Shown here piece by piece: positions 1 through 11,800 of a stretch of 64,000 bases of DNA. The stretch spans positions 3,866,501-3,930,500 of the forward strand of contig OU015651.1 of assembly GCA_907165275.2 (NCBI GenBank), written 5' to 3'. A program made the position numbers and the translations under genes. Numbering within the stretch: position 1 is the stretch's first letter; each line of letters begins with the position of its first letter. This DNA is from Zygaena filipendulae (Eukaryota > Arthropoda > Insecta > Lepidoptera > Zygaenidae). A model generated the notes under the pieces. It made no database searches, was not told where the DNA came from, and saw only the letters and a list, made by a program, of their open reading frames with translations.

Positions 1-1050
1 AAATAATATTGAAGTTTATCAGTTCAAACCCAAGATAAAAGGGTTTAAAAAAACGACGAAGCGCTTCGAGGAAAGGTAGGTAGTGCCGTTGCGCTTCGCT
101 TGGCTCGTCTTGGCGGAGGCACTACCATGCCCCAGATGAAAGGCGCGCGGCGCGGCGGCGTGACGCATCGTCTGCCACCCTAGTCCCTAACTCTGAGCCG
201 CAAATCAGCGACTACTAGGACAAGTTTAGTACATAAGTGTTCTACTTATCTAGGCACCTACTTTTACCTACTTAGAACGCAATTGACGTTTGCGGACGTT
301 ACGCTGAAAATCAACCGTTGAAAGAACCAGCTGCAAACTGCTTTTTACCCATGCGGTAGGTATGCCCAGTGTGAGCGCTCTATTATAAAATTCTACACTT
401 CTACGGATGTTGGAAAATAATAACAAAATTATAAAATATTGTTTTATTCAAAAATATAAAATCTTAAAATACTATGTAGATAATGTAGAACCACAGATAA
501 TATACCTACCTAATACTAGTGGTAGAACTAAGGATATAATATTACATAGGTAGGTACCTACCTGCAGCTGCCTACTAACTGAAATTAGAATAACTAGAAG
601 GTACGACAGTCGATAGTAAAATGATTAAGTTTCAATCTCTCTGTGTTCCGTTAACTAAAACACCTAGCTATTGTCAAATATCATTGCCTATTTTGCTTAT
701 TGTTAAATGTTAACTTTTTTTTGCGACGACACCTGAGAAAAAGCTACCTACCTATGTAGGTAAGTAGGTACCTAGATATTGTATTAGGTGGTTTTACAGG
801 CGGTAAGGGTCTGGGTAACCCATAAAAACATACTCCCAACCTAGGTATAACTGATTGTAGCGTCACGCGTCAGTCTGAGAATAATATAGGTGGTAATTAT
901 GAATGTTTTAGAAATAGGTATACATTTTTCCTTAACTAATAGTAGGTACCAATAGATATGTATTATTGTCGACGCTTCTGACTTCATTTCTTTTTCGTAG
1001 ATTAAAAAAATATAAAATAGCAGATTTATAATGGACGCTGCACAACACTA
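1..1050. other. Intergenic, no gene seen
   Basis: Mostly AT-rich with many TAGGTACCTA-type motifs. The first 180 bp are GC-richer with an inverted GGTAGTGCC/GGCACTACC pair. No coding frame beyond chance. Confidence 0.6.
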
Positions 1051-1290
1051 TCAATCATCTTGGCATTGGCACGTGCACGTGTGGTCGAACCATCCACCCT
1101 GTCCACTGCCGTAGCACCGTCGGTAAGATCCGTAACCGTTGGAGTTGGTCTCTTCCTCACAAACCCGCTCGCAACTCTGCAGGAAACTGTTGCGTTGTAC
1201 ATCAATGTACGTGTATTTTGTGGCAACTAACGACAACAGCGCCGCCATTACGATGAAGGCAAACAAAACTTTTCTGTTATAGAACACCAT
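1051..1290 (-). CDS. Small cysteine-rich secreted or membrane-anchored peptide, 79 aa, unrecognised
   Basis: An intact intronless ORF with start context GCCATGG, a good eukaryotic initiation context. Residues 7-25 form a hydrophobic segment (VLLFAF.. type, read as VLFAFIVMAALLSLVAT), acting as signal peptide or signal anchor. The remaining ~50 residues carry six cysteines (pattern C-x3-C, a single C, then C-x-C-x-C), and the end is acidic (QCQDD). Six Cys in a short secreted chain suggest three disulphides, as in small insect peptides, but the spacing does not match a family I can name, and I assign no function. No convincing polyadenylation signal follows closely. It could be a real lineage-restricted gene, the last exon of a larger one, or chance. 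Confidence 0.45.
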   Translation of the reverse strand: MVFYNRKVLFAFIVMAALLSLVATKYTYIDVQRNSFLQSCERVCEEETNSNGYGSYRRCYGSGQGGWFDHTCTCQCQDD

Positions 1291-1803
1291 GGCTTAGCTT
1301 CGAATAACGTACAAAGTTCACAACACTTGTTTCAAAGAATTATTTAAATTCAAGTTTATTTGTTATTGACTGCTACAAACTTATATCAGACCTAACTTTT
1401 TCGACATAATGGTCAGAGTCACTGTGAAGCTGCAGTATTTATCCTTAATACTTACATACCTACCTACTTACAAATTACATAGGCACATAACTCGTTTCAC
1501 TAATACAAAACATGAATATGACGAGGGATCAATATCAACCATATGGGAATAGAAATACTGACGTGATTCGTTTGTAATGTGAACAGGAAAAGACATCAAA
1601 AACTAAAAATAACAAATACTTGGTACAGTAAAGAACACTTCATAATAGAGAACAATTTATTAAATAGGTACATTCATACGGTACGGGTGCGGATTAATTA
1701 ATCAAGGAGAAAGTTCATCCATTTCACTAGAATTATATCAGACAAAATACACTAATGAAAACTATATAGGTACCTATAGTTGTATACAGTTTTGCACATA
1801 TTT

Positions 1804-1900
1804 TAATTTATGCATATATTTTTTTCTTTTTCTTGCTTTGTTTAAGTAGGCCATATATCTTTAAAATAGACTGAAAAAAATTCATGCAAGTACCCTATTA
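1804..1900. repeat. Solo end of the 17764-18399 element
   Basis: Almost identical to 18297-18398 over about 97 bp (TTTATGCATATATTTTTTTC.. to CATGCAAGTACCCTATTA), without the rest of the element. Confidence 0.75.
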
Positions 1901-2566
1901 AAGCACAACAAAAATTGAATATGCAATGGAAACGGTGGAGACCGTGGAATTGTATTATCTATGCCGTGGAGGGATGTAATGGTGATTCCAATTTCCACCC
2001 CTCTATGAAATTGCATCACTGCGAAGTGCGTGCACTGAACGCGGTCTTATGACTACTAATTGATATAACTTAAAAACGAAATTAAATTTTATTCGGTCTC
2101 AGTAATATTACCTATATTTTGTGGTCTTCAATTTTTCCTATTCATTATTAGCTAACATTCTTCTTCAGTAGTTTTTTCTATCCTCGAGTTAGAAAAAATA
2201 TGAATAATGAAACCTCTTCTAATATTATTCTTCCTTAGTTCCAAAAGACGTACAGACCTACACCCTCTCCTCTGTAGTTCACTCTTTGGGCGAACCCGTT
2301 ACCCAAACCGGTCTTGAGGGCATTCAACTTTCTATTAATGGGTATGTTCCGGTATTATTGATAGCACTGAGGTATAACGTCAATTTAATATACTATACTG
2401 CGAAACCATTCCTATAAAGTTCGCTGTACTGGTAACTGTTTAAAACGGAACGCAGTCAAATACTGTCGTCTGTCATCCACGACATTTCATGTCACGCTGT
2501 TGATCACGTGATCAAATCATCAAAGCAGAAACACTGAGTACCTTACCTCGATAACGCTAGATAATG

Positions 2567-2796
2567 TAGATGGGCATCTACCCGGTTACTGGGATTGGCA
2601 GACTTTTATCGGGTTTATCCCAATAACCGGGTTGATTAGATTACTCATCTATACTCACAGTACAAAAATGGCGACGATTTTTTACGTCTATAGATGGGCA
2701 ATCAACCCAAGCACTGGGTTAAAACGCGATAATAGCCTGGACGTTTACGGGCTTCTATCGGGTTTAAACCCAAGCACCGGGTGTATTGCCCATCTA
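2567..2796. mobile_element. MITE with TAGATGGGCA inverted ends
   Basis: TAGATGGGCA (2567-2576) is inverted at 2787-2796, with paired ACCCGGT/CACCGGGT blocks and an internal extra end at about 2690 (TAGATGGGCAATCAACCCAA), so it may be two nested copies. Weak relatives occur near 20604-20720 and 56517-56560. Confidence 0.6.
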
Positions 2797-3354
2797 TATG
2801 AAGTCATAATATTTCCCTAGGATACTGCGGCAGTAAACTGTCATTCCATAACGGAATGAGTTTCTCGTCAATAAGAGCACTAAACAGTGCTCGGAGTGTA
2901 TATCGGAACATACTCATAAACTTAAAAACTTCACTAACATCCATTCGCCATATTATTACATATTATTTTACAATGTTGAGTTTAAACTTTAAAATTACAT
3001 GGATAGAGTTTATTTTTCCTTTGCTTTATGTGACAGCAGTGACAGCTGCTGATATTGAAATTTGGTCTAAGTGTTACCATATTGATTACCTGTAGTTCCC
3101 AATTTGAGTGTTTAAAATTCAAATGAAGAAACTTTATTTTGTCCTGAAAAGAATAGACTTAATATTATATAGAAGAGAAGATGGTACGATCTCAGAAGCT
3201 TTGTGCCGTCGGCTGTAATCAACTAGTTACTAGACTGCAAGTACCTAACACTAACAGCAACACTCCCTAATTTCTAATCACCAATCACGATCACCAGTTT
3301 AATTTCGTGAAATTGGTTAGGTATTGGAGTTATATAAGGCTAAAATTAAATCAG

Positions 3355-3457
3355 GTATGTAACGTAAGTTTTAATTGAAATTATTCGTTTTTAAATACTT
3401 TCTTGTCACAGAATACAATAAGATCTGATTACTTACCGAGTTTATTATCTTCTTCAG
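3355..3457 (+). other. ATP5MK: Putative 5'UTR intron of the DAPIT gene
   Basis: CAG|GTATGT at 3352-3360 provides a good donor and TTATCTTCTTCAG|A at 3457 a good acceptor, one base before the start codon. The 103-bp interval is AT-rich and non-coding. The upstream leader exon probably covers about 3290-3354. No clear TATA box was identified. Confidence 0.5.
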
Positions 3458-3458
3458 A

Positions 3459-4233
3459 ATGGCCGGAGATTCAGGAGATGCTTCTGAGCTGAAGGGTCTA
3501 AAAAAATATTTTAACAACCAAACATACTCAGGCAGAGCAAATGTAAGTATTTTATTTTTTAAAAGACAAAGTAGTTAGGGGTTACTGTAATGGTAGGTAC
3601 TGTGGAATGTGGATCAGGATTTCTTGGTATATTATGAAGGCCATGATGATACCTACCTGTACCTTCCCATCTTTTAATCCTATTGTAAGATTTATCTTCT
3701 ATACCTACTATTTAAAAGAGTAGAATTCGCGTTTCTGTTTATTGATTATTTTTATCAAAAGTTGAGAGGGGGTGATAAGAGTAATCAAAAACGAAAAAAA
3801 CTGTCTTTAAAATTCTTTTCTCTCCGTCTGTCTTTTCACACTAATCTCCGGAACTACTAAACGAATGATCATACGGTTTTCATTGGTAGGTAAAGTTTAG
3901 CTTGGAGCAACATATAGGCTTTGTTTTATTCAAATCAGATGTCAGGAAAAAAGTTGATATAAAAGTTTCATGCGGGTGAAACTGAAGGGAACAGCTAGTC
4001 TAATAATAATGATACTTAATTTTAAAATAGTGTGTCCACTGTTATATTTTGTTGATAGCAGATTCAATTGCAAATTCAATATTCAAGGTTTTTTCTAAAA
4101 TGTCTTCATATTTACATTACCTACTTTGTTATTAAAATAATTATTTTTTTATTTTTTCCAGGTCGCCAAGGCCACATATGCATTTTTCGGTGTAATGATA
4201 TTATATTTTACACTAAAACCCAAATCCAAATGA
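3459..4233 (+). CDS. ATP5MK: ATP synthase membrane subunit DAPIT/USMG5 (subunit k), 51 aa
   Basis: Two coding exons: 3459-3542 (28 codons, MAGDSGDASELKGLKKYF..) and 4162-4233 (23 codons plus TGA). Donor AAT|GTAAGT and acceptor TTTTTTCCAG are canonical. The protein shows the DAPIT signature: a short acidic N-terminus, GLKKYFN, TYSGRANVAKATYAF, one transmembrane helix (FFGVMILYFTL) and a basic end KPKSK. Known function: a small inner-mitochondrial-membrane subunit of F1Fo ATP synthase that stabilises the enzyme and its dimers. At 51 residues it is close to other insect forms. The start lies one base after a 5'UTR acceptor (TTCTTCAG at 3457), which supports this ATG. The neighbouring HERC2 gene is convergent and functionally unrelated. 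Confidence 0.93.
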
Positions 4234-4359
4234 AGCACTAAAGTCAAAAATTTTAGATATAATTTTTTTGTTTGATTGTGTTAAGTGCACATTTATTTAG
4301 TACCTAATTAAAATTATGTGAAGATCAGGAATGTGTTTTTATATAACTAACCTTATTTA

Positions 4360-4365
4360 AATAAA
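4360..4365 (+). terminator. ATP5MK: Polyadenylation signal of the DAPIT gene
   Basis: AATAAA lies 127 bp after the DAPIT stop codon, in sequence with no other coding signal. It is the first canonical hexamer downstream. Confidence 0.7.
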
Positions 4366-4964
4366 AGACTAATTTAATCATTGTATCAATTATATATTGT
4401 TTATTAAAAATGAAGGTACCTATCAATAATAAAATATATTAAAATATAGATTTTCAAGACAATTTTTCTTAAAATTTCTCTTTGGTACACAATTTATTGT
4501 ATAAAATAAAATAACAGGTATTGCAATTTATTTCTAGACTTTGAGAAAAAAAATGGCTTGTAAATTGTAATAGGTACTCAACGGTTAATTATTGTGCAGT
4601 ATAAAATTTAATACAATGGAGCACTAGCACTGATATAATAATTATAATTTTAGCAAAGCGAGATCTAACATTCCTCATGAATTCTATCATCTATGATACT
4701 TGGTATATCATTTGAAAAAGTTTTACACATTATAAAATAGGGATACAACATGTTTTATACTCCTAGGATCTATGATTTCATGCTGGTTCATGATTGACAT
4801 AATTATGATGTCAAACATGCAAAACGACTAGCACTTTGTTCGAGAGTGCTTTTTTATTAAATTATCCCTATCATGAGCATCACTATAAGGAAATACTGTT
4901 TCTCAATCTTAGCAAACATCATAGACAGTCATGTCAGATTCAAAATTATCAAAAATTTATCACC

Positions 4965-5046
4965 GAGGTAATCCTAATCGATTGGTCATTGAGACTAAAT
5001 GTATGAGTCCATTTGGCCACAATGACCAATCGATTAGGATTACCTC
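4965..5046. repeat. Perfect 27-bp inverted repeat
   Basis: GAGGTAATCCTAATCGATTG.. at 4965-4991 is exactly inverted at 5020-5046 with a 28-nt loop. Intergenic, origin unknown. Confidence 0.85.
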
Positions 5047-5159
5047 CCAACTGTCGTTTTTTAGATGGATAAACTCATAATAAGAAAATTATCATATAAG
5101 AAGAACAAAAAGTTTATATTTACAGGGTCCATTGCTCTAAATACTACTACAGCTACAAC

Positions 5160-5212
5160 AGCTAGGAATGACCCTGACAGGTTTTTTCCCTCTTTCAGGG
5201 TCATTCCTAGCT
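5160..5212. repeat. Perfect 18-bp inverted repeat
   Basis: AGCTAGGAATGACCCTGA (5160-5177) is exactly inverted at 5195-5212 with a 17-nt loop. It is the second hairpin in this 250-bp stretch. Confidence 0.8.
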
Positions 5213-5255
5213 ATTGCCACCTCGAACCTGTCCTGCTACGAATAGCATTAGTTAA

Positions 5256-5594
5256 GGGCCGGCGCTGTCTGCCGCCGCGGCACGGCACGGCACGGCAAAG
5301 GATTTTATTTTTGATCGAGTTATTTTTATCCTTATTTCACCGAGTTTAGAATTCATAATTACTTTATTTCGATACCCGCGGGACGCTACAGCACGTCGTC
5401 GTGGCGTCCCGCAACACATAGGTTACAGAGCTTTACTAATTGAATAATGGTTTGAAACGAGTGCGGCGGTGTCTTCGGCGAATGGCGAGTTGAATAGCGA
5501 ATTAGCGAGTAGCTGGGCTTGCTGCGGGACGCCATGACGTTGACGCGGCATGCCGCGAGCTCGTACCATGCCATGCCGTGAGTGTGCGCCGGCC
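5256..5594. mobile_element. TTAA-flanked GC-rich MITE (piggyBac-like)
   Basis: Ends GGGCCGGCGC.. and ..GCGCCGGCC are inverted and flanked by TTAA at 5252-5255 and 5595-5598. GGCACGGCACGG-type tandem units occur near both ends. No transposase frame. Confidence 0.6.
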
Positions 5595-6404
5595 TTAAAT
5601 TAGCCTTAAAATATATTGTGGATGGAATGCATTGGACAATAAAACAATATGCATAAGTAATTCAAATGTCAAACTGTAAATACAACCTTATCCAGGTTTC
5701 TAGAGCGCTGATTAACAAAAAAATTACTAATAGACCGTTAGGCCTGGCTCACATCTAACGAGTTGCAGCGAATCGAGTACTTTTTACTGCCAAACAGGTT
5801 TTTTTTAATAAGTACCTACTTATAACATCATTGCTGCCTCAGCAATATTCGATTTTATATTTGAAACTAGCTATCCACCGCGGTTTTACTCGCGGTAATT
5901 TCGAAAATTCCAGGATAAACTACACCATAAACCTTCACTCACTATCTACTTGTGAAAATCGCGTACAAATCCATTCCGTAGTTTTTGACTTTATCACGAA
6001 CAGACACAGACAGACACGGCCTAGGACTTTGTTATACCTATAATATGTAGTGATAATATCGAAAATCAGCTACTCATCCACTATAGTGTCCACACCAAGT
6101 AAGTCAATCATATTTCAGTAGATAATTAATTTGACAACGAAAAAGCACTGCGCCACGCGGCACTCCAAGCCACTCACTCCAGTAAAATTTTAACAAAAAA
6201 ATTTAAACCGACTTCAAAACACACAAAAAAGTACTTACACTAAAAAGTTAAAAATAACAAAATACCGATCGGTTTGAAGTCGGTGCCAAGCCCGTTCGTG
6301 TGTGCCCGTGACCTATTTCAAGATTTAATTTTTTGGTTAAAATTTTATTTATTTTTCGCATTTAAGTGGGTTGGTTTATAATATATAAAGTGACAATTTA
6401 ATCG

Positions 6405-6650
6405 AATCGTAAATCATGAAATACTATATATTTGAAGAGTTTCCTTGATTTCTCCAGGATCCCATCATCAGATCCTGACTTCATGACAATGACGACCACC
6501 TCGAGAGTATACCCTTTCAAACAAAAAAAAGAATTTTTCAAATCGGTCCAGCTGTTTTCGAGTAATCGCGTAAAAAACACACACAAAAAAGAAACATACA
6601 GTCGAATTGAGAACCTCCTCATTTTTTGGAAGTCGGTTAAAAATACTTGA
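6405..6650 (+). repeat. Dispersed repeat ending in GGAAGTCGGTTAAAAAT, copy 1
   Basis: GAAGAGTTTCCTTGATTTCT.. through CCCTTTCAAACAAAAAAA to GAGAACCTCCTC..GGAAGTCGG. A close copy is at 32203-32425 and an inverted fragment at about 43045-43112. This tail is extremely common in lepidopteran genomes. Short ORFs in it are meaningless. Confidence 0.75.
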
Positions 6651-7154
6651 GAGCATACTCAGTTAATGTATTCAAAAGTACCTACGTACACAATTACCTA
6701 TTATGTAGTTTGTAACAAACGTTTCGCAATGATAATAATGAACTTTTCGTTGATCAACAGTTTAGTAGCTGCACATCAATCATTCATTTTAGACAATTTT
6801 TACCATTAATAACGTATTGCAATAAAAACATTGGTCACAAATCACAATAATTCTTTTTTAATACAGTTGCTCAAAAAGTGGCGTATTGCAGGGACGTTTA
6901 GCGTTCGGGATGTGGGCTATTACATACTCGAGCTTTTTGTTTACCTTTCCCGAACTCGTGCGTTCTCTTTGCCAACTGTCAAAAATGGCGACACGACTTT
7001 GACACACTTTTTGCATTGCGAAACGTAGGTTTCGCATTACTAATACGACTAGCGCCATCTCTTGATCACAGTTGGAACTTAGTTGAGTTTGTTGTGTTTT
7101 TGATATTTTATTAAATTGTTTAATTTTTTCGTAACTGTATTAAAAATAGTTGTT

Positions 7155-7280
7155 CAGTACACGTGCGGAACCGTCATTGCAACTAGTTCCGACTGTCAAC
7201 CCTCACCTTCGGCTGCGCCTCGGCTCGGGTAGACATTTGTCGGAACTCTTTGCAATGACAGGCTTTCCGCACTTATAATG
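7155..7280. repeat. Foldback repeat
   Basis: GTGCGGAACCGTCATTGCAA near 7165 pairs imperfectly with TTGCAATGACAGGCTTTCCGCAC near 7250, around a GC-rich centre. It is typical of a short palindromic MITE. Confidence 0.5.
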
Positions 7281-7487
7281 AAATATACTATTCTCGCGCT
7301 TCGTTAACTTTAACTTTCTTGATGCAATGGTGTTAACAGCACGTGTTTGTTCATATCTACCTTTTTATTGTATTGTAATATCATTGGTATTAACAATTCG
7401 GTATTTATTTAGTAAAAGATACAGTTGTCGATCAGTTTAGCCAGGTAAACTAAGTCTTAAAATTAGAACTAATGTGAGATTCCGCCA

Positions 7488-7755
7488 AGGGTTGCCAGGT
7501 CCAAAAACACAAAAGTCGGACTCGGCGTTAAATTTGGCCGGATATTTTACCCTAAAAGCCGGAAATTCTTTTTTTAATAGTTAATCATACCTTTATTAAA
7601 GCCAGACAATATTTCATAATAAAAATACCTACTTTCGACTCGCGTCGCGCGTCTTACAAAAAGCCTCACAAAAGTAGGACATTCTAGACGAGAAAATATT
7701 TGGCCGGATACGTCTGCAAAGACTCAAACATGCCCGGCTAAAGCCTGGCAACCCT
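7488..7755. mobile_element. 268-bp MITE with AGGGTTGCCAGG inverted ends
   Basis: Perfect 12-bp inverted ends (7488-7499 and 7744-7755) and paired internal TTGGCCGGATA blocks. No coding potential. Confidence 0.6.
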
Positions 7756-8149
7756 AACTCCGCAGTTTATATGTAGCGTGATAACTTATTTGGAAACTGC
7801 AGAGGTTTCCTCATACGTCATTACATAAAAATGAGATTAGGAAATAACGCAGTTAACTATCAATATTAGCACTATAATGAGTATTAAGAGACAACATAAA
7901 TATTTAGTAAGGCGTAAGACAATAAGATAATAAGACAATTCGAGTAAACATTAATATTAAATCATACGAAATTGTAATTCGGCTTTCAAATACTGCGCAT
8001 AAATAGAATATAATTCTGTTAACCATTGCAAATGGTTTATATACCTATAATGAATATTTAAATCCTGCGAAATCTTTAGCAAATGTACCTACATAATTCC
8101 AAAGTTAAAATTGGGCCCTATTATATCAACCAACAAACTATAAATGCAG

Positions 8150-8821
8150 TTTATTGAAGACTATAATAATAAATAGCAATAGAAATACAAATATTAAATT
8201 TAGGATAACACAAACTTGGACACATTGGATAGACTTAGACAAAAAAATTTACATATTATGATCATAAGTAAATATTGCACAATGCGCAGATTCAAGTTTT
8301 TTGTATTTACAATATGCGCCACCTACTGCCGTCACTTTAAAATATTGAGTTTTTTTTCATGTGGACTGAAATTTCACTTTAAAAAAATAATAAGAAACAT
8401 AATTAACGTATTGGCATACAGAATATTAATTTGTAGGTTTTTTATCGTTAGAGCGAATGACATTGTTACAGGCACGCGCTTTAAGGTATTCCAGTATAAA
8501 AAAATCGTAACCTACGTGAGAGCCAACAGGCCCCCCTGTTGGAAGTTAAGTCGAACCCCTTGTAGTAGAAGTTGGGAGTTAGTGTGCAAACGTGCAATGT
8601 TTGTTTATCGTAGAGCACGCGCCGCGCCGGGGCGTGTTGAGAGACGAAGTTTGTTTCGAAATTCAAATTCATATACATGAATAGCCTACACCACTATCAC
8701 TTCTAGGCTCACCACTACCACCACTACGTTGTACGGTTGTGTCGGGGCGCGGGGAGGCGGGAAGTGTCGCTTCTTTAGGGAGTGAAATAGTATTCTTTGG
8801 TGTTAGTATATTATGTTATGT
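8150..8821 (-). other. HERC2: HERC2 3' untranslated region with AATAAA signal
   Basis: On the minus strand, about 670 bp after the HERC2 stop, a canonical AATAAA occurs at 8150-8155 (TTTATT on the plus strand), and no other protein-coding signal lies between. I infer this as the main polyadenylation site. A 154-codon plus-strand ORF overlaps the region, but its composition looks like random antisense sequence. Confidence 0.5.
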
Positions 8822-11800
8822 CTAGAGCCTCGTGGGCGGTCTCGGCGCGACGATGGAGTAGAGCGCGGGCGGGTGCGCGGGCGCGGGCGCGGGCGCGTGC
8901 GCGGGCTCGCCCTCCGAGTCGGACTCCTCGGAGGAGACGCGCTCGGCCGCGCTGAGCGCCACGCGCGCGTACTCGTCCGTATCTATGCTCTTGCAGAAGT
9001 GGATCGCGTACCTGTTCGACAGATGTATGAATTCGTCTCATTAAGATTTCGCATGCCTTTTACAATTAATCCTATGAAATACCAACAAATATTCTGTATG
9101 AGAATTACGGAATTCCCTGGATATTTTTTATTTTATTGGTTATCCTATGTATAGATAGCAACATTCATATCAGCAGATATTTAGATAAAAAATCCATAGA
9201 ATAAACTTAGCACTCTATTTTGTAAAACTGATATTTAGTTGAAATTACCTGAGCTTCTCACGTAGTACTGCTTTACAAGAGTATCTCGGCATTTTGAGCA
9301 GGAAAAAGCATGTGTAGCTCTCGGGCAAAAAGTGATCTGGCGGCTGGTACTTGTCAAGCACCTAAACAATAAAATTACGTTAATAAATCATCTGACGAAC
9401 TACCCACGCTGAACATTCATCAGTGCGGCAGTCAGGAATATTATAATTATACTGTTTTTGAAGTGTGACTACTTCGAGCGTGATGAGAGTAAAATTTCAA
9501 GGTCGAATTTGAGTTTAATATTTATAAACAAAACGCAAAGAGAGATGCAAAGAGGTTTCGCTTCTGTCAGGTGTATGTGAGTTGCAAGCGCTTTTTTCAA
9601 TTCTGAATTCTTCGAAGCTCTGTAGGACCGTTCGCAAGGTCAGCCGTCCTAACTTCAGGACACTGACAGAAAGAGACAGCGCAGCAATCAATTTTGCACG
9701 TCTTCAGTTTCGACTGTAAAGAGGATGGAACAGTGGTCAAAAATATAAATATGCCAACTGACAACTATGGTCTCCTACAGGCTACAACCACTGTACAGTG
9801 TACAGTAAGCATACGTTCGACGACTGTTAAAATCGATTACGTATTTCTGATGCTGACTGTGCTAGCTGCGCGATAGATAGGATAAGGTAGTCTTTATCTA
9901 TTGAAACTTCGCAGAGAGTCTTAAGAAATGGACCTTCAGTGAACATGCCTTGTACTTGTAACTCGAAATATACATCGAGGGACACATCAAGTTCCAATGC
10001 AACTAACTGCAGTGAAGCGAATTTATTACTGAACCCGAATTTAGTATCGAGCCAGGATTTGAGCCCATAAAATGAGGCGGGAAGCTTGGAGAAGAGCAGT
10101 AAAGTTCAATCGAAGGATGCAGGGCGTAGGGCAGCCGGCAGGGCGCGGTGGGGTGGGGTGGGTGCACCGTGCAGGCACGCACCTGCAGCACGAAGTCCCT
10201 CTGGCGCGGGTCCTGCGGCGCGCGCGGCAGGCGCGTGCGGCCCCACACGAAGCGCAGGAAGAGCGCGCGCTCGCCGCCCGACAGCTCCTCCATCACCTCC
10301 CAGAACCACTGCACCAGCGGCGCGCTCGGCTCTATGCCTGCGCCGCAACCGAACAGTAACCTTGTAACTGAGTTGTATGGCGGCAATCAAAGATGACTTT
10401 CATGTCGATAAAAAATGGTTAAAAATGGATTTTTTTGTGTTATAAGGTGCTGTATTGGACAATAATTATTTTCACAGTGACGGTTTTTTATGTGCTCAAG
10501 AAGATATATGACATTTCGATCTGATTTTTCGGTTTCCTCCAAGAGCTCCGAGAAAGTTCTTGCAAGCTATAGTAGCGTGGCTTGCAATTTCAAACCGTTC
10601 AACGAAGCATTTTAGTAGAAAATGCATAATTTTACTTGAAACTGGCTAAATGAATTATATGCGAAAGTCCATAAAAGAGAAGAAAGAAAAGAAAAACCTT
10701 ATAACTTGACGTGGTGATGTCCGGATATTTAAGACTCCAAAGGAAACTAGAACATCAGCTCATATACTTTTTTGGCGGATATCGAACTAGTCGCAATTGC
10801 GGTACCGCCATTTAAAGCGGATTTACTAGCGTTTGATTTACGCGACTTCATAATAAATTTTGCAGTGGTGATCTTTTGTGTCTCTGAGATATTGCAGTCT
10901 GTAATCTATATAAATTACAGTTTCAAACCGAACAAATGGAGCTAATAAAATTTTAACTTGATGCTGGCACTATGCGAAAGCCTACAATAAAAAAAAATAA
11001 GTAGCGCACCTTTGTAGGTGGCGGAGGCTCGCAGCGCGTGCACGGGTATGTCGGGCGAGCCGCACACCAGCGTCTCCAGCTCGCCCGCGCTGAACAGCGC
11101 CAGGAAGGGCGCGGGGATGACGCGCGACATGCCGTCCCGCACCGCGCGCACCTGCTCGTCGAACTCGTGCAGCCTATACACACAAAACAGAGCCTTAGCA
11201 TGACACACGTACGGCACAATATCGTATATCGACACGATACAGCTATGTTTTAAACTGGAATAACTGTAAACTCCATGACCATCGTTTTATTAAATCGCAC
11301 TTGAAAAAATTGTGGTCACATGCAATCTTGCACGAACAAAGCGACGTTAGACTCAGGCATCATATTTTGAAATAATTTCACTTTCTGTTGACTTTTTTTA
11401 TTATCGCGCGGCAGCGAAGAATAAAGAAATTTACAATTGAAAAACCACAATTTTTTTTTATTTATTTACTCACAGAAAAGTACACAGCTCTTTACAAGGT
11501 CAGACACAGAAACATAGTTACCTATAATGCAGAGCTAATTGCACGTATTCGTCTTTATTCTCGGGCGTGACCCGCCTGTGACGCGTCGACAGCGGCACTT
11601 CAAAGCCAGCTGCCGAAGGTATCGAGAACGGCAGCTCGAGATTCTGCAACTCCTGCAAGTTCAACGAACCAATTAATAACCTTAAATCCTGAAAATTTTC
11701 ATAAAACATACATTTAGATTTATTGTAATGTCACACTACGGTAAATAAATATTTCCTCTTCTTTGCAACTTTTATCCTATATACAATCTTTGCAGAGATA

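Larger units (their letters stand above)
1291..3290. other. Intergenic between the small peptide ORF and DAPIT
   Basis: Contains the solo repeat end (1804-1900) and the MITE 2567-2796. The remainder is AT-rich without coding signal. A 79-codon frame at 2856-3095 has no codon bias and is ignored. Confidence 0.6.
4380..8130. other. Intergenic between DAPIT and the HERC2 3' end
   Basis: Repeat-rich: hairpins (4965-5212), the TTAA element (5256-5594), a CCGCGG-type dispersed repeat (about 5865-6030), paired GAAGTCGGT blocks (6205-6285), the repeat at 6405-6650, a foldback (7155-7280) and a MITE (7488-7755). No protein gene recognised. Confidence 0.6.

Noticed and set aside
2856..3095. 79-codon plus-strand ORF upstream of DAPIT
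   Set aside because: AT-rich, hydrophobic and basic composition typical of random translation, with no splice or polyadenylation context.
8216..8680. 154-codon plus-strand ORF
   Set aside because: It lies antisense in the HERC2 3'UTR, starts with a non-ideal codon context and has no domain or codon bias; its Arg-rich end looks like chance translation of GC-rich sequence.
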